A DNA stretch of 39,244 nt, from NCBI GenBank assembly GCA_913058135.1, contig CAJXPR010000022.1:1-39244 (forward strand). The letters are read 5' to 3'. The notes below the pieces were generated by a model, which saw only the letters and a list, made by a program, of their open reading frames with translations, was not told the origin of the DNA and ran no database searches. Numbering within the stretch: the first letter of the stretch is position 1; each line of letters opens with the position of its first letter. A program made the translations under genes and the position numbers. Source of the DNA: an uncultured Gammaproteobacteria bacterium. Lineage in GTDB: Bacteria > Pseudomonadota > Gammaproteobacteria > Pseudomonadales > Pseudohongiellaceae. Positions 1 through 7,168 of the stretch are shown here, piece by piece.

Positions 1-39
1 AGTAGATCGTCGGCAGCGTCAGATGTGTATAAGAGACAG
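1..39. other. Nextera sequencing adapter (artefact)
   Basis: The first 39 bases are not genomic. They contain the Nextera Read-1 adapter (TCGTCGGCAGCGTC) followed directly by the 19-bp Tn5 mosaic end, AGATGTGTATAAGAGACAG. The six bases before it, AGTAGA, match the end of the Nextera i5 index AGAGTAGA as I recall it. The biological sequence begins at base 40. Confidence 0.98.
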
Positions 40-292
40 CTTCGGCTTCGGTTTGTGAAGGCGTCAGTTCCTGAACCGGCTCGGGCTGAAGCTCCCGGAC
101 GTCGATCGGTTCTGCTTCCACCGGATCTGTGGGTGCAGGTGAAGTGGCAGGCGTGACCGGCCGCGGCACCGGTCGCTCAATTTCGACGGTCCGGGTGGTT
201 TCCGGGGGCTCAAAGGTCAGGCCAAGATAGACCAGAAACAGAACCCCGATCAGGGACAGGACTGCAATTATCGCCAGCGTTTTGTGTGCCAT
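40..292 (-). CDS. Membrane-anchored Pro/Glu-rich protein, 3' end missing
   Basis: Partial gene: only the first 84 codons are present before the adapter. It begins MAHKTLAIIAVLSLIG, which reads as a short basic start and one membrane helix of about 17 residues, with the rest probably periplasmic. From about residue 30 it becomes a low-complexity tail rich in Pro, Glu, Thr and Val. Such tails are common spacers in TonB-like and SPOR-domain proteins, but the folded C-terminal domain that would decide the family is absent. An in-frame ATG at 304 would add MDDT; neither start has a strong ribosome-binding site. The function is not known. Confidence 0.6.
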
Positions 293-424
293 AGTGTCGT
301 CCATTCTTGCACAGCCCGGATGACAGGAGCAAGACGTACACCCCCAACATCAGGGTCTTGCCCGCAATCATCATGATTTCGCCATGACTTTCGACTATCC
401 CGGCAACGCAGACCGGTGCTGCGC

Positions 425-976
425 TCAGCGCGCAGCTGTCTGTTGCCGCTGGGGAAAGCCCAGTTCCGCCATGCTTCTGGCCAGATCACGGCCAGCAGAG
501 CTGGGATTGGTGGATTTGTCTATCTGCACAACAACCCCCTGCTCATCAATATAATAGGTCCAGCGATTGGCATAACCACTGGCGCCCAACACGCCATAAT
601 CGGCGGTCATGGTCTTGTCAGGATCAGCCAGTACTGGGAAGTCTAGCTCATACTCGGCGGCAAAGTCGGTGTTTTTGGCCACACTGTCGACGCTGGCCAT
701 GAAGTAGGCTACATCGAAACGCTTGATCTCGTCGCTGCTGTCGCGAATCGCCTTGCACTGTATGGTGCAGCCACCGGTGAATGCAGCCGGGAAAAACGCC
801 ACCACAACCGGCTGCCTGCCGACAAAATCAGACAGCCGATAGGTGTTGCCATCCGAGGCCTGAAGTTCAAAATCCGGCGCTTTGTCACCCACTTCCAGCG
901 CACCGGCCAGTGAGGTCAATGCCAGTGTGCCTACCGCCAGTACTGCGGCCAAACCCTGTCTGAATGCTGCTTTCAT
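425..976 (-). CDS. Exported peroxiredoxin (AhpC/TSA, Bcp-like)
   Basis: A 183-residue thiol peroxidase expected to reduce hydroperoxides in the periplasm. Residues 1-26 form a signal peptide ending SLAGA before [10 protein letters not shown]. The thioredoxin-fold core follows, with [14 protein letters not shown] at about 61-74. Cys70 is the likely peroxidatic cysteine. Cys74 is the likely resolving one, four residues on rather than the five seen in standard Bcp. AAGGGG stands just upstream of the ATG at 976. Upstream on the same strand is a TPR-like exported protein, separated by the tandem repeats at 1047-1126. The peroxiredoxin fold is certain; the physiological reductant is unknown. Confidence 0.88.
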   Translation of the reverse strand: MKAAFRQGLAAVLAVGTLALTSLAGALEVGDKAPDFELQASDGNTYRLSDFVGRQPVVVAFFPAAFTGGCTIQCKAIRDSSDEIKRFDVAYFMASVDSVAKNTDFAAEYELDFPVLADPDKTMTADYGVLGASGYANRWTYYIDEQGVVVQIDKSTNPSSAGRDLARSMAELGFPQRQQTAAR

Positions 977-1046
977 GTCATTACCCCTTGTTCTGATTGA
1001 TATATTTTCCCGTTCCGCCGGCGCTGCCCTGTTGCCAGTACCGCTC

Positions 1047-1126
1047 TCCTTACCAGAGTTGCTCTTTATCAGCGATACTCTTTACCAGCGTTGCTCTTTA
1101 CCAGCGTTGCTCTTTACCAGCGTTGC
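1047..1126. repeat. Five tandem copies of a 16-bp unit
   Basis: Five head-to-tail 16-bp units run 1047-1062, 1063-1078, 1079-1094, 1095-1110 and 1111-1126. The last three are identical (TCTTTACCAGCGTTGC on the plus strand) and the first two are diverged. On the minus strand the unit reads GCAACGCTGGTAAAGA, and the copy at 1111-1126 supplies the final codons and TAA stop of the gene that ends at 1114. The other copies lie downstream of that stop. This looks like repeated slippage duplication of a gene's 3' end. Confidence 0.95.
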
Positions 1127-2193
1127 AATGAGGACCGGCGGGCGTCCCGTTGCAGGTTCTTGAGCGCGTCCTCTATGTTCTGCAGTCCCTGGCCGGTCTC
1201 TGCCGCGTGGGACTCGGCAAACGCCGGATTTTCTGCCAGCAGCGTTTCCATCTCACGCACCGTGGCCTGCAGACCCATGCGGGCGCGCTCGGTCTGGGTG
1301 CGTCGCTGACTGCTGGCCGAATACAGATAGTCCGGATTGCTCACCCTCTCCTGCCAGCACACACGCTGAAAACCACCGTTGCCGTTCGGCACCGTCCGGC
1401 ATACAGTCTGACTGACATAACGCGGCGCAGGCGAATCAAAATCAGACAAGCTCTGATAGTTGAACTGTCTCGCCACCTCAATCTCTGTCGCGGCCATGGC
1501 ATACAGCAGCGACCACTGTTGCTCAACGTCCTGACGATCACGCGCCAGGCTCAACACATGCTCGTGCTGCTTCTGCAGATCCTGCAAGGCCTGAACGGCC
1601 TGCGGAGAACCCGGCCGGCTCAGCAGATTGTAACGTGATGCCTGCAGCCGCCAGTCACTGAAGGTTATCAGCGCCTCCGCGTATGCACGGCTGTCGCGCT
1701 CGTGCAGGCGGGACTGCAGGTCGAACAGCAAATGCGCGTAGATGTCGACCTGTTCCCAGGCCTGCAAGCCCAGATTAGCCTGCACCAGCGACTTCAACAG
1801 TTCCACCTGCCGCTCGCCGTACAGGCCATCATTGACCCGGACCAGCTGCATGGCCTGCTCAAGCACGCCGTGTGCCGGTTCGAATTGCTCAAGCTCAAGA
1901 TAGGTCCGGCCCAGATCCTGCTGCAACTCGATCAATGCCGGATCATACGAACCCAGATCAATACTCAGATCATCAATCTGCGCCTGCAGCGCCTGCGCTC
2001 TTGCCACGCGCTCCTGGCGCCGGGCGGCCTCTGCCGGGTCCTGTGGCTGCGCCTGGACATCGCCCGGTTCGGTCTGGTCCGGTGTTGGCTCTTGCACCTC
2101 AGGCACTTCCTGCGCAGCAGCAAAGGACACAGGAAGCAACGCCAGCCACAGGCAGGCAACGGTCCCAGCAATGATCAGACTCTTCAAACGCAT
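1114..2193 (-). CDS. Exported TPR-like protein of unknown function
   Basis: A 359-residue protein starting MRLKSLIIAGTVACLW, with a signal peptide ending FAAA before QEVPEVQEP. A Pro/Glu/Gln-rich linker follows to about residue 50. Then comes a helical region with tetratricopeptide character (LGRTYLELEQFEPAHGVLEQ, and a second segment near NLGLQAWEQVDIYAHLL). Near residue 270 a cysteine pair, CRTVPNGNGGFQRVC, could form a disulfide in the periplasm. The ATG at 2193 is preferred over a longer in-frame extension because it starts the signal peptide and follows GGGGGGAAATT. No enzymatic motif is visible; a role as a periplasmic scaffold is only a guess. Confidence 0.75.
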   Translation of the reverse strand: MRLKSLIIAGTVACLWLALLPVSFAAAQEVPEVQEPTPDQTEPGDVQAQPQDPAEAARRQERVARAQALQAQIDDLSIDLGSYDPALIELQQDLGRTYLELEQFEPAHGVLEQAMQLVRVNDGLYGERQVELLKSLVQANLGLQAWEQVDIYAHLLFDLQSRLHERDSRAYAEALITFSDWRLQASRYNLLSRPGSPQAVQALQDLQKQHEHVLSLARDRQDVEQQWSLLYAMAATEIEVARQFNYQSLSDFDSPAPRYVSQTVCRTVPNGNGGFQRVCWQERVSNPDYLYSASSQRRTQTERARMGLQATVREMETLLAENPAFAESHAAETGQGLQNIEDALKNLQRDARRSSLQRW

Positions 2194-2349
2194 AATTTCC
2201 CCCCGGTTTGCAACTACAGGACCGCGATCCCCGGCAACACCGTTCACATGATTGAGTATACGCCATCTGACCGGTGCACTGGCAACGCCAGCAGCACACC
2301 CCTTGTCGCCGTATAAAATAGCTTATCAAACAACATGATAGGCGTTCTT

Positions 2350-2389
2350 TTGTCACATAAATTTCACAAATGCTTTACACACTCGTCAT
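2350..2389 (+). promoter_or_regulatory. Candidate tandem Pho box
   Basis: Four 7-base units with an exact 11-bp period start at 2350 (TTGTCAC), 2361 (ATTTCAC), 2372 (GCTTTAC) and 2383 (TCGTCAT). PhoB binds direct repeats of a CTGTCAT-like heptamer spaced 11 bp apart. Units 1 and 4 fit best and unit 3 is weak. The array ends 48 bases before the ATG of the phosphoesterase gene. The pattern is visible; PhoB binding is an inference. Confidence 0.45.
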
Positions 2390-2437
2390 ATCACCCCGTT
2401 AAGGTAGGCGCAACTCAGCCCAAGCGAGGTGACTACC

Positions 2438-3256
2438 ATGACCACTGTTACAACACTGCAGAACAAATCGGTGACCAGGTATCGCGCTATTTTCATCTCC
2501 GACCTGCACCTGGGTTTTCGAGGCTGCCAGGCCGACAGGTTGCTTGATTTTCTGCGCAGTACCGAGTCCGAATTCCTCTATCTGGCCGGTGATATCTTCG
2601 ACGGCTGGGAAATGAAAAAACGTCCCTACTGGCCGCCGGAGCATCAGGAAGTAGTCAAACTGATCCTGCACAAGGCAGCCAATGGCACGCAGGTAATCTA
2701 CACACCAGGCAACCATGATGAGTGTGCCCGCGATTTTTGTGGCCACAGCTTTGACAACATTCTGGTGCGTGATACTGCGATTCACACCACCGCCAATGAC
2801 AAAAAGCTGCTGGTGCTGCACGGAGACCAGTTCGACACAGTGGTCAAGATCAGTCCGTGGCTTGCCCATATCGGCGCCAGCATGTACGGCAAACTGCTGC
2901 TGCTAAACCGCCTCGTCAATGCGGCCCGCAAGCTCCTGGGCAAGCCCTACTGGTCACTGGCGGCACACCTCAAAAACAGGGTGAAGAATGTAGTCAGCTA
3001 TATTGGCCGGTTTGAAGAAGCGGTGATTAACTCGACGCGGTCACAGAACCTGGACGGCGTGGTGTGCGGACACATCCATCACGCGGAGATCACCCATTTT
3101 GGTGATACGCTGTACTGCAATACCGGTGACTGGGTGGAAAGTTGTACAGCACTGATCGAAAAACCGAACGGTGAGCTGGCGATTCTGCGCTGGGCCGACG
3201 CGCTGCAGGGTCACGATACCCGGAGCGACCAGGCAGCGCTGCCCAAAGCAGCCTGA
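2438..3256 (+). CDS. Metallophosphoesterase, PlcP/LpxH-like
   Basis: A 272-residue calcineurin-like phosphoesterase with the full two-metal motif series: SDLHLG, AGDIFDGW, PGNHDE, HGDQFD and GHIHHAE. It is usually annotated as UDP-2,3-diacylglucosamine diphosphatase. From memory, the segments RGCQADRLLDFLR, VSYIGRFEEA and NTGDWVESCTA resemble the PlcP group, which removes phospholipid head groups during phosphate starvation, more than classical LpxH, which has GNRD instead of GNHD. The ATG at 2438 is chosen because AGGTGA lies five bases upstream; an in-frame GTG at 2429 sits inside that ribosome-binding site. The candidate Pho-box array upstream fits a PlcP role but does not prove it. Confidence 0.8.
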   Translation: MTTVTTLQNKSVTRYRAIFISDLHLGFRGCQADRLLDFLRSTESEFLYLAGDIFDGWEMKKRPYWPPEHQEVVKLILHKAANGTQVIYTPGNHDECARDFCGHSFDNILVRDTAIHTTANDKKLLVLHGDQFDTVVKISPWLAHIGASMYGKLLLLNRLVNAARKLLGKPYWSLAAHLKNRVKNVVSYIGRFEEAVINSTRSQNLDGVVCGHIHHAEITHFGDTLYCNTGDWVESCTALIEKPNGELAILRWADALQGHDTRSDQAALPKAA

Positions 3257-3394
3257 CCAGAGAGGTGCCCAGCGCCGTTTCAGGCTTTGGCCGGGCGCCG
3301 GGCGCCATGACTGGCAGTCTGTGCGGTTTTACCTGATAATCGGTCCCCTGACTTTATTGAGTTCTATTCGCAATTGCCCCGGGGGGAGCCAGTT

Positions 3395-4822
3395 ATGCAA
3401 GATCATTTATCCTTTTATATCAACGGCCAGTGGATCAGGGAAACCGACCGGGAAACGCTTGAGGTGATCAACCCGGCCACCGAGCAGGCGTTTGCCAAAA
3501 TCGCCATGGGCACGGCCAAAGACGTTGATGTTGCTGCCAAAGCCGCACGTGCCGCGTTCCCGGCATGGTCGCAGTCTACCAAAGAGGAACGCCTGGCCGT
3601 GCTGGACAAAATCATTGCCGGCATCAAGGCGCGCAGCGAAGAACTGGCACAGGCCATCTCGCAGGAAATGGGCGCGCCCATCAGCTTTGCGCGCACGGCC
3701 CAGGTCGGCACCGGCATCGGCCACTTTGCCACGGCCCGCGCCATCCTGGAAAATTTCCAGTTCGAGGAAACCCGCGGCAAGACCCTGGTCAGCAAGGAAC
3801 CGGTAGGCGTGTGCGGATTCATCACCCCGTGGAACTGGCCGTTGAATCAGGTCACCTGCAAAATCGCACCCGCCCTGGCCACCGGCTGCACCATTGTCAT
3901 CAAACCCAGTGAGCTGTCGCCGGTCAGTGCCATCATTCTTGCCGAGATCATCGCCGATTCGGGCCTGCCCGACGGCGTATTTAACCTGGTTAACGGCGAC
4001 GGACCGACGGTTGGCGCTGCCATCGCCTCGCACCCGGAAATCGACATGGTGTCCTTCACCGGCTCGACCCGTGCCGGCCGCGAGGTTGCCAAGGCCGCCG
4101 CCGACGGTATTAAACGCGTATGCCAGGAACTGGGTGGCAAGTCCGCCAACATCATTCTTGACGATGCAGCCGATTTTGCCAAAGCGGTCGCCGGCGGCGT
4201 CATGGGCTGTTTTGGCAATTGCGGTCAATCGTGCAATGCGCCCACGCGCATGCTGGTACCCCAGAGCCGTATGGCCGAAGCCATTGAAATAGCCAAAGCC
4301 ACTGCCGCCAAAGCCATTCCGGGCGATACCCAGGACGAGAACACCCGCATCGGCCCGGTCGTCAGCCAGGCACAGTCCGACAAGATCCAGACGCTGATTA
4401 AGACCGGTATCGACGAGGGTGCCACACTGGTGGCTGGCGGCCTCGGCAAACCCGATGGCCTGAGTACCGGTTACTACGTCAAACCGACCGTATTTGCCAA
4501 TGTCACCAACAACATGACCATCGCGCGGGAAGAGATTTTCGGGCCGGTGCTCAGTATTCTCGGCTACAAGGACGAAGATGACGCTGTGGCCATCGCCAAC
4601 GACACTGATTACGGCCTGTCGGGTTATGTGTCTGGTGAACCGGAGCACGCACGCGCCGTGGCCCGCCGCCTGCGCACCGGCATGGTGCATATCAACGGCG
4701 CCGGCCCTGATTTTGCTGCCCCGTTCGGCGGCTACAAGCAATCAGGTAACGGCCGCGAATGGGGTATTGAGGGCTTTCACGAGTTTCTGGAGATCAAGGC
4801 CATGATGGGCTACAACGCATGA
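3395..4822 (+). CDS. NAD(P)-dependent aldehyde dehydrogenase
   Basis: A 475-residue cytosolic aldehyde dehydrogenase of normal length, oxidising an aldehyde to the acid. The NAD-binding segment is clear (GFITPWNWPLNQ at 141-152, FTGSTRAGRE at 221-230). The catalytic residues are Glu245 in ELGGKS and Cys280 in GNCGQSCNAPTR. The ATG at 3395 has GGGGGGAG upstream, whereas an in-frame TTG at 3374 lies within poor context. The stop overlaps the start of the next gene as ATGA, so the two products are probably translationally coupled. The substrate cannot be read from the sequence; betaine-aldehyde-like and aromatic aldehydes are both possible. Confidence 0.9.
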   Translation: MQDHLSFYINGQWIRETDRETLEVINPATEQAFAKIAMGTAKDVDVAAKAARAAFPAWSQSTKEERLAVLDKIIAGIKARSEELAQAISQEMGAPISFARTAQVGTGIGHFATARAILENFQFEETRGKTLVSKEPVGVCGFITPWNWPLNQVTCKIAPALATGCTIVIKPSELSPVSAIILAEIIADSGLPDGVFNLVNGDGPTVGAAIASHPEIDMVSFTGSTRAGREVAKAAADGIKRVCQELGGKSANIILDDAADFAKAVAGGVMGCFGNCGQSCNAPTRMLVPQSRMAEAIEIAKATAAKAIPGDTQDENTRIGPVVSQAQSDKIQTLIKTGIDEGATLVAGGLGKPDGLSTGYYVKPTVFANVTNNMTIAREEIFGPVLSILGYKDEDDAVAIANDTDYGLSGYVSGEPEHARAVARRLRTGMVHINGAGPDFAAPFGGYKQSGNGREWGIEGFHEFLEIKAMMGYNA

Positions 4823-5223
4823 GCCTGATGATCAACAAACCCGCCATTGATCTGGGCATCATTACCCGCGACGCAGAGCCCATGCTGGCGTTCTATCGGG
4901 ACCTGCTGGGGCTTGAGCTTGAGGGCGTGATTCCCATGCCCTCGGGCGGCACCATGCACCGGCTGAGAGTGGGTGAAAGTGTCGTGAAGATTGTACAGCT
5001 GGAGCGCGCTCCGCCGGCGGATGCGCCACCGGGCGGCATTCCCGGCGCCACCGGCTATCGTTACTGGACCATTCATATCAGCAACCTGGCGGCGGTGGTC
5101 GAGATTTGCGAACGGGCGGGGCACAAGGTGATCGTGCCGCCCAAGGTGATCCGGCCGGGGGTCACGATTGCCATGATTGTGGATCCGGATGGCAACTGGG
5201 TTGAGTTGTTGCAGGCCGATTGA
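4819..5223 (+). CDS. Glyoxalase/VOC-fold protein
   Basis: A 134-residue single-module protein of the vicinal oxygen chelate superfamily. Both beta-alpha-beta-beta-beta halves can be traced: PAIDLGIITRD...MLAFYRDLLGLELEG at the N-terminus and YWTIHISNLAAVVEICERAG...VDPDGNWVELLQ at the C-terminus. His and Glu residues in TIHIS and NWVELL are candidate metal ligands. The family includes glyoxalase I, extradiol dioxygenases and epimerases. The four-base overlap with the aldehyde dehydrogenase suggests a shared pathway, perhaps handling a reactive carbonyl or a degradation intermediate, but the reaction is unknown. Confidence 0.82.
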   Translation: MSLMINKPAIDLGIITRDAEPMLAFYRDLLGLELEGVIPMPSGGTMHRLRVGESVVKIVQLERAPPADAPPGGIPGATGYRYWTIHISNLAAVVEICERAGHKVIVPPKVIRPGVTIAMIVDPDGNWVELLQAD

Positions 5224-5548
5224 CGGTCATTTCGCTGTAATTGTTTTCGTTACGTTCTGGACCGCGTCCCAGCGCTGGAGGTGGGGGCTGGCAAGCAGCC
5301 GCCACCCCGCAGCCCTGTGCCGCTGTGTGCAAAGTTCCGGCTGCAACTTCCGCATCGGAAATCCCCGCCAATTGGCTGACTTGGCGCGGCGACGGGCTTC
5401 GACGGAGCTTGGGGTATTCGGGAGGGCGCGCCGTTGGCTGTTGAGGGAGCATGAACAGGCAGGGGCGAGGCGGCTACTTGCTAGCCCCCTTGCCCTGGCT
5501 GTTGGTGCGCTGAGCGCAGGCCCGGCCCGCGCCCGTTAGATCACTTAC
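5224..5548. other. 325-base gap between convergent genes
   Basis: GC-rich sequence between the ends of the VOC gene (plus) and the slyD-like gene (minus). I could not assign any protein: the open frames here look like no family I know and lack good starts. The only clear structure is the long hairpin at 5460-5497, listed separately. Confidence 0.7.
5460..5497. terminator. Long stem-loop between convergent genes
   Basis: The left arm (5460-5476) and right arm (5482-5497) pair over 16 positions: 14 Watson-Crick pairs, one wobble, one C-C mismatch and one bulged G, around the loop CTTGC. No T-run follows on either strand, so it is not a classical intrinsic terminator. It could still stop or stabilise the two converging transcripts. 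Confidence 0.4.
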
Positions 5549-6034
5549 TCAGTGATCGTGGCTGCCGTCGTGGACGTGGCCGTGCTCGATCTCTTCTTCA
5601 CTGGCATCACGTACATTGACGATTTCAACCGCGAAATGCAGGGTCTTGCCCGCCATCGGGTGGTTGGCATCAATGGTGACCTGGTCGCCGTCTACTGCGG
5701 TAACCACAATGTGCTGCTCGCCCTGCGGGCCCTGTGCCGTGAAACCCATGCCTGGCTCGACCTTGTCGACGCCCTTGAACATGTCTTTGGACAGCGTCTG
5801 CACCAGTTCCGGGTTGCTCTCGCCGTAGGCTTCCGACGGTGGAATGGTGACTTTGAAGCTCTGACCTGACGTCTTGCCTTCCATTTCTTTTTCGAGGCCC
5901 GGTATCAGATTATTCGCGCCGTGCAAATACGTCAGCGGCTCGCGGCCCTCGGAAGTATCCATGACTTCGCCCGCATCATTGGTCAGGGTGTAGTTGATAC
6001 TTACTACCGCATTCTTGCCGATCATTAAACTCAT
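5549..6034 (-). CDS. FKBP-type peptidyl-prolyl isomerase, SlyD-like
   Basis: A 161-residue cytosolic prolyl isomerase and chaperone. The FKBP halves flank an inserted chaperone flap: NAVVSINYTLTNDAGEVMDT, then PLTYLHGANNLIPGLEKEMEG, then IPPSEAYGE, with the flap at about 70-125 and the closing strand LHFAVEIVNVRDAS. The C-terminus, HGHVHDGSHDH, has five His in the last 11 residues. It is a short version of the metal-binding tail that in E. coli SlyD is longer, Cys-containing and nickel-binding. AGGA lies eight bases upstream of the chosen ATG. The SDR gene upstream is on the same strand, 120 bases away. Confidence 0.9.
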   Translation of the reverse strand: MSLMIGKNAVVSINYTLTNDAGEVMDTSEGREPLTYLHGANNLIPGLEKEMEGKTSGQSFKVTIPPSEAYGESNPELVQTLSKDMFKGVDKVEPGMGFTAQGPQGEQHIVVTAVDGDQVTIDANHPMAGKTLHFAVEIVNVRDASEEEIEHGHVHDGSHDH

Positions 6035-6154
6035 TGTTCAGTTCCTGTATTAAGACTTTAACGGGCGACACCCTAACATTTATCACCCCCGATGTCTTGG
6101 CGGAAGCCCGAACATCGCCCTTTTCCCTGTACTTTTCTGGTTATGTGCCCCTGA

Positions 6155-6961
6155 TCACCGATCTTTATACTGGTCAGCGAAGCGATCCTGCAGCCGTCGC
6201 ATGCCGCCGAGCCAGCGGTCATAGTCGCCCGCCTTGCGTTGCACATAGGTCAGCACTTCCGGGTGCGGCAGACACAGGAAACGCTCCTCGGCCAGCGTTT
6301 CCACGACCGTCTGCGCCAGCGCATCGGGTTCGAGCATGCCATCCACGCCGGCGACGCCGCCGCCACGGGTATTGGCGGTCATGTCGGTCCTGACCGCTTG
6401 CGGACACAGCACGGACACCTTGATACCGCGATTGCCATAGGTAATGGATAACCACTCGGCAAATCCGACGGCAGCATGTTTGGTGACCGCGTACGGGGCG
6501 GAGCCGATCTGGCTGAGCAGGCCGGCGGCCGATGCAGTATTGAGCAGATATCCTTCTCCACGCGCCAGCATACCGGGCAGGACGGCGCGCGCCGCGTAGA
6601 TATGACCCATCACATTGATGTCCCAGATCCGTTGCCAGGCCTCATCGTCGACATTCTCGTCGCCGGCCGTGAAAATCCCGGCGTTGGCACAGAACAGATC
6701 AATGTGGCCGAAAGCGTCGGTGGTTTTATTTACCAGCGCCTGCACGTCGCTTTCCCTGCTGACATCAGTGATCATTCCCAGCGCCTGGGTCTGGGTATTG
6801 GCCTGGTCGCTGATCAGAGCTACCACCTCATCGATGCCAGCCTGCTGGATATCGGCGACCACCACCGCTTTGGCACCTTCGGCAGCAAAGCGCACGCACA
6901 AGGCACGACCAATGCCCCGCGCACCGCCTGTGACCACCACGACTTTATCTTTCACCTGCAT
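6155..6961 (-). CDS. Short-chain dehydrogenase/reductase
   Basis: A 268-residue classical SDR with an N-terminal Rossmann fold. The cofactor motif is TGGARGIG near residue 12 and the NNAG-type motif is CANAG near 91. The catalytic Ser lies in NTASAAG, with Tyr and Lys in YAVTKHA. An acidic residue after the second strand (VVVADIQQ) suggests NAD(H) rather than NADP(H). The ATG at 6961 is taken because AGGGGA stands nine bases upstream; a TTG two codons earlier is less likely. The substrate is unknown. The C-terminal segment YDRWLGGMRRLQDRF is typical of SDRs of unassigned function. A divergent TonB receptor gene lies upstream. Confidence 0.88.
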   Translation of the reverse strand: MQVKDKVVVVTGGARGIGRALCVRFAAEGAKAVVVADIQQAGIDEVVALISDQANTQTQALGMITDVSRESDVQALVNKTTDAFGHIDLFCANAGIFTAGDENVDDEAWQRIWDINVMGHIYAARAVLPGMLARGEGYLLNTASAAGLLSQIGSAPYAVTKHAAVGFAEWLSITYGNRGIKVSVLCPQAVRTDMTANTRGGGVAGVDGMLEPDALAQTVVETLAEERFLCLPHPEVLTYVQRKAGDYDRWLGGMRRLQDRFADQYKDR

Positions 6962-7168
6962 GGGCAATTTCCCCTGTTTTTCCGGTTTATTAGGTTATTA
7001 TCCGTCTCGTCATCAAGCATAGCCATCGGATCGGCCAGGCCGCAAGCAGAAAACGCGCTTTATCTGTGCTATCGTTTGCACCGGCCGAAACAGGCCCACC
7101 GCCAATGACTCTAGGGGAGAGCCTACGTGGAATACCATACAATCAAGCCTGACACAGGACTTACAACC

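Noticed and set aside
1-39. Mosaic ends at both termini taken as a composite Tn5-type transposon.
   Set aside because: They are flanked by Illumina index and P5 bases, and no transposase gene is present, so they are library sequence.
1047-1126. Tandem repeats considered as a CRISPR array.
   Set aside because: The 16-bp units are directly adjacent with no spacers, and no cas gene is present.
3407-4741. A 444-codon open frame on the minus strand, opposite the aldehyde dehydrogenase.
   Set aside because: It is wholly antisense to a gene with full family motifs; it shows no family signature and is explained by GC-rich codon structure.
5451-5513. A 20-codon frame (MNRQGRGGYLLAPLPW...) with a fair ribosome-binding site.
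   Set aside because: Too short to support and lies within the long stem-loop, which explains the sequence better.
6962-7168. A cobalamin, TPP or guanidine riboswitch before the TonB receptor gene.
   Set aside because: None of the conserved cores I know for these classes could be found; only a weak CTCT/AGAG hairpin around the AGGGG element was seen.
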